From Hirsutella rhossiliensis (lineage: Eukaryota > Ascomycota > Sordariomycetes > Hypocreales > Ophiocordycipitaceae), in NCBI RefSeq assembly GCF_020360975.1, contig NW_025408669.1, positions 3,038,001-3,102,000 of the forward strand: a stretch of DNA of 64,000 bases, written 5' to 3'. The notes beneath the pieces were generated by a model. The model did not search any database. It saw only the letters and a program-made list of their open reading frames with translations, and had not been told where the DNA came from. Shown here in pieces: positions 20,442 to 30,183 of this stretch; position 1 is the first letter of the stretch, and the number at the start of each line of letters is the position of its first letter. Made by a program: the position numbers and the translations under genes.

Positions 20442-22827
20442 TTAGCATATACCTACATATATAATGAGGGTATATCCATACATACCATCTTCCAGCTTGC
20501 CCGGAATGTGGTCTGGTCTCCAAATAATACTATTGGCAAAGGGCAGGATGTCATACTCCATGGCCGCCTTGATCAACGCCTGATCGATCTTATCTTCCTG
20601 AGTATAAGCACTCCGTAAAAGTGTTAGTACTCGCACCGTATCTGCCTTCAAGGCGTGACGGCGGATACCGAATTCGTCTCTACAACCGCTGAAGAGGCGT
20701 TCCACGTCAACTTCAGAGCCAGAGACAGAGAGAAGATCACGCGCCGCCGCAGCCAAAAGTGGCCACTGACCTTGTGTTCTTTCCACCACTTCAGTAGGAA
20801 GTCTGGAGACTTTGCAATAGACTCGTCGAACTCTATTCGAGGAGCTGCAAGCCACCGTTCAAGCTCCGAAATAGGGATCGCCGCGCCCGTCTCCGCCTCC
20901 CTCGCCTTCTTCATTTGGATGGCTCTCCATTGCGCAATGGAGACTCCTTGAGGACGCTCAGCTGGTCTGGATTGGCTCATAGTTGAGTTTGTGGCATTCA
21001 ATGCTGCTAGCTCCGGCCACTCCGTTTTGAAATACTTCTTGACTTTAGCCATAATCTCAGAGTATTGATCCGGTATCATCATTTCCAATTGGTGAGTTTT
21101 ATAACGCGGATCCAGGATGTGAGCTGCGAATAGCATCATTTGATCGTCAAGCTTCTTCATATAAGTAACGTGTTTTGCTTTGCCCTTCGAGAAGGCGTCT
21201 CGAATGGACATATCAAGGTCTGTAAAGTCGCCAACTCCTTCGACTACATCATCAAGGAGAGCTTCCAAATCCCAATAGATATCGAGACTTTGTGAGATCG
21301 GCGGCATAACTTCGGAGACTTTCAGAGTGTGGTCTTTAAACGGCTTCAGAACCTTCCGCAGTTGATAGAGAGCGACAATCTCTTCTGATAAGGGCAGGAG
21401 GCACTTGACTTGCGGGTGAGTATCAACGAACTCAGTATACTCTGCCTCAAGCTCGAGGAATTGGTCAATCATGTCGTAGGCCGAATTCCAGCGAGTGTCG
21501 ACATCGTAGGTTGGCTTCCGGTAGTGCGTGCGCGGCATGCTTTTGAAGTCTTGCTCCCAGACCCGGATCTCAACATCCAGAGATTGAGGAGGCGGATTTT
21601 GGCAATCCCACTTCGACTAGAGTCTCCCGGAATGGTGTAGTTGTTGCTTTTATTCTCTTCGTCCCACTTGTCAAGCATCTTCTTGGCTTCCTTCGCTGTG
21701 CCTGCTTTGAGATCTTGCAAGACGCCCTCACAAATGAGCGAGGTAATATGAGCTAGACAGCGGATCCAACTCTTCCTGCCGTGAAAGCGCATGCGGGCCT
21801 CCCTATTGGGCTCACCTTGTCGTCGAATTTGGTCTTGAGAGAATCGTACAAAGACTGACAGAGCGTGCCGTTATTGCCGGCGTTGTCTCCCGTAATGGCG
21901 AGAAGCTTAGGCTTGAGCCTGAGCTCCTCAAGCGTCCTCTCAACTATCTCAGCTAATTGTTTGCCAGTGTGAGATCTTTTGAGCTCAATAAACTCAATAA
22001 CTTCCTCTCTCTCAGTCTCCTGCGTTCGACAAAGTCTGTATATATATGATTGCGTAACGTTATACGACTCCTGTACACACATGTTGTGTTGTGAGCCAAG
22101 AACATCTCTTGAAAAGCAGGAGTCTCGACAACAGAGAAGGGTTGTCGGTGTTTTACAAACCACCGGCGGATAGACTCCTTTGCCGTGAGTCTTGCTCTCT
22201 GCCTAGGTCGACCGCTCCATGCGTCTGCCTCTGTATAATCTCCTCCACCAATGGCGCGGCCGTATCCATTAATTCGAGCGTGGTGAGATTCCTTCGTAAT
22301 ACCGTGGATTTTTAAATGGTCTCCCATGCCAGAGGTAACCCTCGGCGGTTCGATTCGAGGACCTGGAATCTCTTCCGAAGAGTATTGGGATTTTGAAGGC
22401 ACTCTATACAAGTCCACCGGAACTCTTGGAAGATCTTCGGCCCATCCTTATCCTCTGAGTAAAAGCTTCTGTCTATAGCTTCCTCTGCATATACCAATAG
22501 ACGTGGCTGTTCTTGTCTCTCTTCTTGCGAACATGCTTTTGTTTGTTGTCGGCCCACTTCTTGATAAGTCCGGCTTTCTGCGAGCGTCATATGACTACTG
22601 TTCAATGGCGGCTCTGGTGTATCCGCGTCGGGCATGTCATCATCTGACTCACAGTCAGGATGACCCGGGGGCGCGCAGACAATTGTATCTTCGCCAGTTG
22701 GAAGAGGAGAGGAAGGAGCCGGAGTTGCGCTAGAATCAGCGCGCGCGCGGGATTCCGAGGTTGAATTGAGGACGTTCGATGCGGGCATAATTCTGCGTTG
22801 GCAATTTACGCCGGGTCCTTGGAGCAA
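20442..22827 (-). pseudogene. hAT transposase 2 (frame-disrupted)
   Basis: The minus-strand frames join into an hAT transposase of about 800 residues. The N-terminus (22,827) has an acidic Ser/Pro-rich leader and a WTCIECLQN segment. The next part contains RWFVKHRQPFSVVETPAFQE, then FIELKRSHTGKQLAEIVER and LAITGDNAGNNGTL with the catalytic acidic residue. The large central block contains DVDTRWNSAYDMIDQFLELE and AAHILDPRYKTHQLE. The C-terminal dimerisation domain is in another frame (WPLLAAAARDLLSVSGSEVD, VERLFSGCRDEFGIRRHAL). Frame breaks lie near 22,320, 22,000, 21,600 and 20,760. The 21,538-20,760 stretch is long and clean, so the element is not ancient. Confidence 0.83.
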
Positions 22828-24359
22828 AGAAATTCGCTGCGGCAGATGTTTTTGTTTCAGCAGGGGCCATACTACGTATCATGTTATAATTAGCTATCCA
22901 CTCGTAAGGTAATTAAATAAGGAGGGTAGATTGGAGAGTAATGAAGTTTTACCTGATCTTGGCTGAAAGGCTCGAGAATGGACGCGACACAGGTAGTCGG
23001 AACGACACCAAATAAACCACAATAAAGTGTCAAGGAGTCGGGGTTGAACGGGTAGGATAGGTCGTCGGTCAGGGCGTTGATTCGGGGGCTGATCCGAAGC
23101 CGCTGTCGGAATATCGAAGCAGGAATTAGGCGAGGTCGTGGTAAAATAATGTCGTGGCAGTTGTCGCGAAGACCGTTGCGCCACGCAGGCAAAAGGTGGA
23201 TGGGCTGACGACCCTGTCTTTCCGACAGCAGTAGAATTAACAGGTGGTCAACTGAGCGGAAATAACGCGTCTGAACGCGGCTAGTTGGCACAATATATCC
23301 TTATCATGCAGATTTTTCGGGTACTTCCTGATCGGCTAATTTGTATGGACAAACAAGTAGCAGTCATATTGGGCTCGAGGAGTAGATAAGTCCCTAACAG
23401 CCTCCAAATCGCGAGCTGACTCGATTCGTGTCACTTCCAATTGTTCGCGCAGTATTGAGATGTTGAGGATCTGAACGCGTTTTTCGAATCAGCTTGCTGG
23501 GGGCTGTACAGCGGTATAATTATTATATTATATATCCAGAATATGGGTTGCCGAGCTTAATATGTGCTTGAAATGTAGTATTCCAACCAAAAAATGGGCT
23601 ATCCATTGATTGCCTTCAAGATGATGTGGCATTTCTTGAGCAAATGTTAACGACATGTAACTATCGAGGGTTATATCATCCGAACGAGAAAATCCAGAAC
23701 ATTCGAGCGGCACTACATTTAAATCATGTGCATTATAAAATGGCACTGTTCATGAGCTTCATGGTGTTTTTTAATACTCCGTATAGGGTGGCAAGATTGC
23801 TGAAACGGTGGCGTATCAGGCACTGTTAGGTCGTTATACCACAATATATGGACGCCCTAACTGCCGTCCTTCGCCTCGATTTCCCAGCGACGCCCCGCCA
23901 GACGCGGGCGGCGCGGGACTAGGATTTTGCCAGTGGAGTGTGGACGGTGGAATCCAACTGAAACACGCACAACAGACTTTTAAATACGCAGAGCGTCATC
24001 ACAAGCGCGGCCGAACTCGAAGTTACCGTGTCCGCGCGGGGCAAACCCCTTAATGATGGGGTCAAAGCAGCTTGTTTATTGATGTGTATGTGAGCCTGCC
24101 GAGGAAGAACAGGGAAGAGGCCCTTGGTGGGTGGCTTCGGGTATTGACCCTTTCCTCCCTGTATGTCCCTTGGCCGCGAAGCGGGGTGATAATTTTTTTT
24201 CGCCTTACGTTTCGACCATATCGCCATTCATTCACAATTTTTATGAATGAATTGAATGAAGACTCCTGATTTTTGATTCGTCGAATTTGAAGACCTTACC
24301 CGATTCGGCTTCATTCAATTCAAGGGTCCCGAGGCCGATTCGACTTCAAAATCTTCAAA
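22828..24359. other. hAT 2 noncoding 5' region
   Basis: No ORF here shows recognisable features on either strand. It is the region upstream of the hAT 2 transposase, partly AT-rich (around 23,520) with a poly-T run near 24,190. An older insertion inside it cannot be excluded. Confidence 0.4.
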
Positions 24360-24378
24360 TATCAGCCCTACCTGGAAA
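24360..24378 (-). repeat. hAT 2: right TIR and target duplication
   Basis: TATCAGCCCTA ends at 24,370 and is followed by CCTGGAAA (24,371-24,378). Confidence 0.85.
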
Positions 24379-24633
24379 GAACATGTATTGTTGTCGGAGT
24401 CTACATATACTATGGTACCAGTCGCCTCTAGCGGAGGTGGCTTCCACTTTTGGTGATTTGGTACGACATGTATTTACCTTTACCGATCTTCTCACGAATT
24501 GCCGGTCAATACTATAGTAGTATAACAAGCCTCAACAAGTATAAGATGTTTCGAACTTTATCAACCTTGGATTTATCGGAAGTCTCAGGCTCAAAGATGC
24601 ATGGCGAGAATAGCCTGGCTTGGAAAGCCGCTA

Positions 24634-24816
24634 CCCGTGCCACGCCCCACTTTACAGGAACTCGCAAGCTCGCACCACCACCGTGGGGCTTAAGGTGTTA
24701 CGCATTAATGTATTGAAATGTCAGTAGCTTTTACGTCTAGGCCCTATAGGAGAAATCCTCCGGGTGAAATACACATACATACATACATACACCTTTAAAG
24801 TGCGGCGTGGCACGGG
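24634..24816. mobile_element. MITE copy 2, interrupted by a LINE tail
   Basis: The left end CCCGTGCCACGCCCCACTT starts at 24,634 after TA; the right end AAAGTGCGGCGTGGCACGGG stops at 24,816, followed by TT rather than TA. Internal AACTCGC and GCACCA blocks match MITE copy 1 read on the other strand. A LINE 3' tail is inserted at 24,681-24,791. Confidence 0.75.
24681..24791 (+). mobile_element. LINE 3' tail with CATA repeats
   Basis: About 110 bp, from CCGTGGGGCTTAAGG to an (ACAT)n tail, nearly identical to the 3' end of the LINE at 26.2-27.7 kb. It is a strongly 5'-truncated insertion inside the MITE. Confidence 0.8.
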
Positions 24817-25389
24817 TTCTAGGTACTACTTCGTACTGCTACTATCATAAGAATCGCTGGGGTCCATGCACGGCATGTAAAAGCATAAAAACACTGCACT
24901 AGGTATAACTTGGTGTGCATTCGTTCCTTTTCTTTTGTTCCCCGGTACAATTCTCGTCTATTAATTGACCTCTTAGTGTTACGTTTCTCTTAATCCTCCC
25001 CGATGTGACGTCAATGACACGTGTGTGTGTGTGTGTTTGTATTTTTCGTCCAGCGACATTCAGGTCGCTCAGAACCAATTACTTGTCAAAATGTGTATGT
25101 CCATGTTAACGGGTAGTTACATGGTCAACAGAATATGTGCCCAAGAACGCAGTAGGAATGATTATTCAGTCCGAAGGACTTCTATTACGACGATAACTTG
25201 AAACTCGAAGCTCCGCTCCTATTGGCCACCGGAGTCTCCACTCGACGTGGATTGGACGGCATCCCTGCCTGGTGTAAGCCTTGAAGCCAGGGGCGGTCTT
25301 TGGTGTTGGCCTGCCAACGACCCATGCCACCAACGCGTAATCCTCATCCTTCCTCATCAAACAATCCCTCTAATCCAACGTAACTACTC
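24817..25389. other. No gene seen; GT microsatellite
   Basis: No supported gene. A short (GT)n run is at about 25,018-25,036. The remaining sequence is of average composition with no recognised repeat. Confidence 0.3.
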
Positions 25390-25605
25390 ATGGCTGATTC
25401 TATCCCTTTAACGAATGTTTGCAGGGAGTGCAAGCAGGAGAAGCCGGCAGATCAATTCATTTCGAAGACAAAGTCATCCATAACACGTGGACATAGAGAT
25501 ACATCCTTCGGACTGTATTACACCCTCCCCACCTCCGGTGAGGGTGTCAGCATATTTTATATCGTGCTCACCCTTTCTCGAAGCGTTCTATCGCACGGGG
25601 TGTAG
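25390..25605 (+). CDS. Hypothetical protein with CxxC motif, probably truncated
   Basis: A 71-residue frame starts at ATG 25,390 (MADSIPLTNVCRECKQEKPA) and has a CRECKQEKPADQF segment that resembles half of a zinc-binding domain. From about residue 38 the sequence becomes unlike the start and runs into a short inverted-repeat-like stretch (ACACCCTCCCC .. GGGGTGT, 25,530-25,605), suggesting the gene was cut there. Function unknown. Confidence 0.3.
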   Translation: MADSIPLTNVCRECKQEKPADQFISKTKSSITRGHRDTSFGLYYTLPTSGEGVSIFYIVLTLSRSVLSHGV

Positions 25606-26213
25606 AGCAGCAGCAAGCATGAAGATCAGGAAGTGGAAGAACTCTTGATTTAGCTATCTAGAGGGGAAAAGGAGCAACATCTTTATAGATGACATAAAGG
25701 AGTGGCTGGGAGATGCTAGAAGCATCTGATCATATAGTGTAGGTGCCTATAACGTGTGCATAATGTTGATGGTTGGTGTGGCTGTTCGGCATAGTGTAGA
25801 TGGTAGGGGTTAGCCTGTTGGAGGCTGATATCCTGTGTGTGACACGTTCTGAGTCTGAAAATAGTCTCCTTGGTCTTGATTCCATCACTTGTTGTCGCAA
25901 TCCGAAAAAGGATCATCTACTGATGGTTGTTGAAACTCACATGGCGGCATTGTACGTGGTGGATAGGCGCCAACCAATGACCAATAACATCGCCTTAAAT
26001 ACCGCTTACTAGGCGATATTGGAACTGGATTTGCATTGGCGCTTCTGGAGTCCCGGTGGGGCACAGGATGTGCTGAGCTAGACTAGCTAGAATAACTGCA
26101 TGGAACGTCCCCGTCTGCGACTATAGGCTTTTCGATACTGCGATAGGATCAGGTCGGACGAACTCGACAAGAAGCCTGAAGCGAACGCCAGCTAGGCATT
26201 GAGGGGCCTCATC
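25606..26213. other. No gene seen; includes LINE 5' untranslated region
   Basis: No supported gene. The right end, perhaps from about 26,040, is likely the 5' untranslated part of the LINE that starts coding at 26,214. Confidence 0.3.
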
Positions 26214-27492
26214 ATGGAGACGCCGGCTGAGGCCGTGATCATAGTGGGGCGAAGCGCGTCGCCTGCGTCGACACCCGCGAAAAGATCGACACGCGTCGTG
26301 AGGCCAAGCACCAAAATTCGAGAAGCCGCGCGACAGCCCGACGATCTGGCTGAGAAGACAACACGCGCAACTAGGCTTGCAACGCGCATTGCCTCGGACG
26401 ATGTCGCCATCAGTGACGCGACTGAGCGGCGCAAAGTTGCCAGCAGCAGCAGTGGCGCGAACGAAGGCCGAGCCATGCTCCAGAAAGTTCTCGAACTCTT
26501 GAGCGAGTCACGTCAAGAAACGCAAAAGCTCAGCCGAGCGATAGATGCGCAAAACGAGATCATATCCAAGCAACAGCAGATGATCCAGGAAATGGATCAA
26601 CAAGGGAAAGAGATGAGATGAGCTTCGTCACATCCGAGCGCAGTTAGAGACCCTGGCTACGCCCGCATCTTCTCTGCAGAGCAGTCCGCAGATGTCGTAT
26701 GCGAGCGCTGCAGGGTCATCGCCGACGATCCAGACAATGAACCGGGGCACCGTACCAGCAGCTAAATCGGCACGAACAGCCGTCAGCGATAGTCTCTACT
26801 GTACGGTGGACACATCACGAGTCGAAGAAGCGAACAGGTGCCAGACGCAGATCGGCAACATCCGAAAGGCCATAGAGAGCGACATGAGAAAGAGTCAGAG
26901 GCAGGAGACTTGGAAATGCGCAGCGGTCGTGACAGACGCTCGAAACCCCGACCGGATCAAAATTTTATGCAGAGACCAAACCGAGTTGAAGCAGGTCAAG
27001 GAAGCAGCGCAGAAGACGGTAACTTCGGGAGCCAGGGTACTGAGAGATCAGCTTTACCCTGTCAAAGTCGACAACACCAAGCGTACCGCAGTGCTGGACG
27101 CCGAAGGCAACGTTCTGCCGGGCGCAGCTGAGGCGCTCGGAGCCGAGAATTACGTCACGATTGCCAAGATCACCTGGCTTAGCAACAGAGAGAAAGCCAA
27201 AGCGTACGGGTCAATGGTGATCTATGTCACCAAAGAGAGTGACGCGCAAAGACTTCTGGACGGCGTGTGGTTCGATGTTGCGGGAGAGTCCGCCTGCACC
27301 AATGTTTTTGAACGCCGCGTAGGACCGATTCAGTGCTTCAACTGTCAAGAGATGGGACACAAGGCGTTTTCATGCAAGAAGCCGCAAAGATGTGGCAGAT
27401 GCGCGAAAGCAGAACATCACCACAGAGAATGCAAGGAGACAGTGCCAAAGTATTCGACTTCGGATTTCGACAGACCGCGCTTCAGCTGCTGA
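26214..27492 (+). pseudogene. LINE ORF1 (gag-like, CCHC zinc knuckle)
   Basis: ORF1 of a non-LTR retrotransposon, an RNA-binding nucleocapsid-like protein. It starts at ATG 26,214 (METPAEAVIIVGRSASPAST). The first part is basic and Ser/Ala-rich, with a coiled-coil-like Gln-rich segment (residues about 95-135). One base change of frame occurs near 26,620 (EMR then DELRHIRAQLETL). The second part has an RRM-like or esterase-free gag core and ends with a zinc knuckle CFNCQEMGHKAFSC and a second Cys/His cluster CGRCAKAEHHHREC. The final residues (from about 27,450) come from the element's 3' end, joined by the internal deletion. Confidence 0.75.
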
Positions 27493-27690
27493 AGGTAGGA
27501 CGCTGAACACTTGGAGAAATTGGCCTTCAAGCAGGCCTGTCACGGAGCGAGTAGCGGCGAGGTTGGTGTAGCGTATGCTGACCCGTGGGGCTTAAGGTGT
27601 TACGCATTAATGTATTGAAATGTCAGTAGGTTTTACGTCTAGGCCCTATAGGAGAAATCCTCCGGGTGAAATACACATACATACATACAG
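26214..27690 (+). mobile_element. LINE (Tad-like) deletion derivative: ORF1 plus 3' end
   Basis: This retains the gag-like ORF1 and a 3' untranslated end with an (ACAT)n tail, but the endonuclease/reverse-transcriptase ORF2 is missing. Downstream of the ORF1 zinc knuckles, a 3' block (AGGACGCTGAACACTTGGAG and AAGCAGGCCTGTCA) matches the 3' end of LINE C at 62.5 kb. ORF2 has therefore been deleted near 27,440-27,480. The last 105 bp equal the LINE tail at 24.7 kb. Confidence 0.75.
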
Positions 27691-28477
27691 GACCCCTGAC
27701 CGTCAACGGCAATCTCATCAATCCATCAATCAACGGGAGCATGAATTGAATTGACAAGCTTATTCAGCAGACACTCGATTGAGTTGATTGAGTTGACGGT
27801 TGCTCAACTATATTGAGCAACCGTTGCTGGGATTGAGTGGTTTGCCACCCTGCATGGTATTCCTGCCTGTTTCCATCAAACATGATTTGGCATACCCATC
27901 TCGGCCTGATTCCTCCTCAAGGTGCGTTTTGGCTCTGGTATACTGATAATACTCTAGTCGCCTCGGGCTTCAGCCTTGTGGTGCAAGGTCGAGCACTATA
28001 AAGTCCAAAACTTTCCTCGGCCCTGGCAGCGTATTTCCATGGCACCCACGGCAAGCCCTCCACCGAGCTTGAGTATCCGGACTACGACATATTAGCCGTC
28101 TTCTGCACCGAATTTCACAGATGGCGGATGAAGCTAGCCCTCGTACTGAGGATGAGCGAGTCTTCGACTTGGCAACATACGCCGAAGCACTCCTCGCCAC
28201 CGCCCAGATGATCTGATCAGATGCTTCCATTCACTACCATTCCCTTCCATTCTCATATTCAGGCAGTCTATAAAGATCTCGCCTCTTTCCCACCTTAGAT
28301 AGCAGAATCAAGAGTCTTCCAGTCCCTGATCTTTATGCCCACTTGCTCATCCTCCGTGCGATAAGTCACTTAGAACCTCGCCTAATTACAAGGTCTTCTA
28401 AGCCAGCCAACGCGAGTAGTCACGACAAATTATATCGCCTAAGACTCTTCACGAACTCTCTAAATACCTTATCGGTA
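27691..28477. other. No gene seen; TCAATCAA-rich and hairpin DNA
   Basis: The first 100 bp are rich in TCAATC/GATTGA words, like the foldback candidate at 2.9-3.5 kb. A perfect hairpin follows at 27,797-27,823. The rest has no recognisable coding sequence; its right end would be the 3' untranslated region of the minus-strand repeat-protein gene. Confidence 0.35.
27797..27823. repeat. Perfect hairpin, 11-bp stem
   Basis: CGGTTGCTCAA and its reverse complement flank a 5-base CTATA loop. No function can be assigned; it may be the centre of a small inverted-repeat element. Confidence 0.5.
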
Positions 28478-28903
28478 TTAATTGGCAGCTTCCACGGAGC
28501 GGCGGTAGCCGCCAGCAGGAGCGTCGTCGTTCCCATGGTGCTTCTTCTTGCCATGGGACTGCTTTTTCTTACAGCCATGGTCGGCCGCTTCCATGGAGCG
28601 GCGGTAGCCGCCAGCAGGGGCGTCGTCGTTCCCATGGTGCTTCTTCTTGCCATGGGACTGCTTGTTCTTACAGCCATGGTCGGCCGCTTCCACGGAGCGG
28701 CGGTAGCCGCCAGCAGGGGCGTCGTCGTTCCCATGGTGCTTCTTCTTGCCATGGGACTGCTTGTTCTTACAGCCATGGTCGGCCGCTTCCACGGAGCGGC
28801 GGTAGCCGCCTTCGTACTCCCCCAGGCTAGTTTCCTGAGTGGGAGCGGCAAAGATACTAGTGGCGAGGCATATGGCGACCAAAGCTCCGGTGGCGTACTT
28901 CAT
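28478..28903 (-). CDS. Secreted repeat protein with dibasic (Kex2-type) sites
   Basis: A 141-residue intact frame starts at ATG 28,903 with a signal peptide (MKYATGALVAICLATSIFA, cut before APTQE). After a short spacer ending GGYRR come three nearly identical 33-residue repeats (residues 37-69, 70-102, 103-135), each running SVEAADHGCK..., KKKHHGNDDAPAGGYRR. A final SVEAAN closes the protein. Each repeat ends in RR and has an internal KKK, the kind of sites cut by the Golgi protease Kex2, and contains a single Cys and several His. This is the layout of fungal Kex2-processed repeat precursors, which include pheromones, RiPP precursors and secreted peptides of unknown role. No UstYa-like modifying gene was seen in the window. 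A TATA-like box lies about 170 bp upstream. Confidence 0.75.
   Translation of the reverse strand: MKYATGALVAICLATSIFAAPTQETSLGEYEGGYRRSVEAADHGCKNKQSHGKKKHHGNDDAPAGGYRRSVEAADHGCKNKQSHGKKKHHGNDDAPAGGYRRSMEAADHGCKKKQSHGKKKHHGNDDAPAGGYRRSVEAAN
28499..28795 (-). repeat. Three 99-bp coding tandem repeats
   Basis: The 33-codon unit occurs three times (28,697-28,795, 28,598-28,696, 28,499-28,597) with very few base differences, including at silent sites. The remnant of a fourth follows. This points to recent duplication or homogenisation. Confidence 0.85.
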
Positions 28904-29069
28904 CGTGCCGGGTTTGATCAGGTGATGGTAAAACGTAAGGAGCTCAGAGTCCTATGTTTGCAAGAAAGTTGAGAGCAAGCGGTTATTAAAGTCCAAATCC
29001 AATGCTTAAGCTGTCTTGGTTGAGATAGGTGGTGACATAATTTTTTTTTCCGAAGCGGCTGATGCTCAT

Positions 29070-29079
29070 TATTTATACC
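29070..29079 (-). promoter_or_regulatory. TATA-like box of the repeat-protein gene
   Basis: The minus strand reads GGTATAAATA about 170 bp upstream of the start codon at 28,903. Confidence 0.4.
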
Positions 29080-29414
29080 CAGAGAAGACTATGCGCTCTA
29101 TTAACGGACGTCCAGCTCCGACAGTTTTCGCAATAGCGTTAGTAACAGGGAGAATACTCAGAAGAAAGGCTAGTGATGGGGGCTAGAGGGTATTAAGAAT
29201 AGTCTATCTGTATCGAAGACGCTGTTTAGCGAATAAAGAGAAGATTAGCATCGTCTGGAATGCCGAGGCGAGGAGGCTGCGAGGTCATAGAAGTAGGAAT
29301 CTTGATTAGCGGGCTATCTAACAGGGCAAAGGCGGAGCCCAATTCAAAGTAATACGTAGCAGGGGATGCAGTATTAGCTGAAAAGGAAAAGGAATGTAAT
29401 ATGAGCTGAAAAGG

Positions 29415-30108
29415 AATGTATGCCTTGAGGAACGAGGAACGAGTGACGAAAGGATTTTCTTGCCCTGCGAGCCACAACCCCCTTTTGCCTTGAGGAACGA
29501 GGAACGAGTGACGAAAGGATTTTGCCTTGAGGAACGAAAGGACTTTGCCTTGAGGAACGAAATTGCCTTGAGGAACGAAAGGACTTTTGCCTTGAGGAAC
29601 GAAGTGCCTTGAGGAACGAAGTGAGGTGCCTTGAGGAACGTTAGTGCCTTGAGGAACGTTAGTGCCTTGAGGAACGTTAGTGACGAAAAGGTGCCTTGAG
29701 GAACGAAAGGACTTATGCCTTGAGGAACGAAAGGACTTATGCCCCACCCGCGGACCTTCCCCCCAAAATCCGCGTGCCTGATTGGTCAGCTTTTCGTTGG
29801 CTCTCGCCCGCCGGCGTTCCGTAAAATCTGCCTCTTTGCCTTGAGGAACGAAAGGACTTATGCCTTGAGGAACGAAAGGACTTTGCCTTGAGGAACGAAA
29901 GGACTTATGCCCCACCCGCGGACCTTCCCCCCAAAATCCGCGTGCCTGATTGGTCAGCTTTTCGTTGGCTCTCGCCCGCCGGCGTTCCGTGCCTTGAGGA
30001 ACGAAAGGACTTATGCCCCACCCGCGGACCTTCCCCCCAAAATCCGCGTGCCTGATTGGTCAGCTTTTCGTTGGCTCTCGCCCGCCGGCGTTCCGTAAAA
30101 TCTGCCTC
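29415..30108 (-). repeat. CGTTCCTCAAGGCA minisatellite, large array, with 100-bp interspersed units
   Basis: On the plus strand the motif TGCCTTGAGGAACGAAAGGA occurs about 18 times. Between copies, a unit of roughly 85-100 bp (from CCCACCCGCGGACCTTCC to CGCCCGCCGGCGTTCCGT) occurs three times, at about 29,742, 29,910 and 30,013. The array begins about 75 bp past the helicase stop of Helitron copy 2. Confidence 0.85.
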
Positions 30109-30183
30109 TTTTGACTTAGCCGCCTCGTTCTCAACCCGATTGGGCTGAAAATAGCCTCTTTCGTTTTGGCCTCCTTGCTCACG

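Larger units (their letters stand above)
19867..24370 (-). mobile_element. hAT transposon 2, complete, 8-bp target duplication
   Basis: A 4.5-kb hAT element bounded by TAGGGGTGATA (left) and TATCAGCCCTA (right) within duplicated CCTGGAAA. Eight-bp duplications are diagnostic of hAT. Both subterminal regions carry AT-rich GAAGATTTTGAA motifs in mirror orientation, probable transposase binding repeats. The transposase is on the minus strand and occupies the left half; the right 1.5 kb is noncoding. Confidence 0.87.

Noticed and set aside
28478..28903. Mating alpha-pheromone precursor
   Set aside because: Fungal alpha-factor repeats have a WC..GQPCW-type core, which is absent here.
29226..29915. 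229-codon minus-strand frame across the minisatellite
   Set aside because: Its protein is a translation of the tandem repeat (VPQG units) and lacks any independent feature.
2706..30108. CRISPR-like array from short direct repeats
   Set aside because: Spacing is irregular or absent, there are no unique spacers of constant length and no cas genes; it is a minisatellite in a eukaryotic element.
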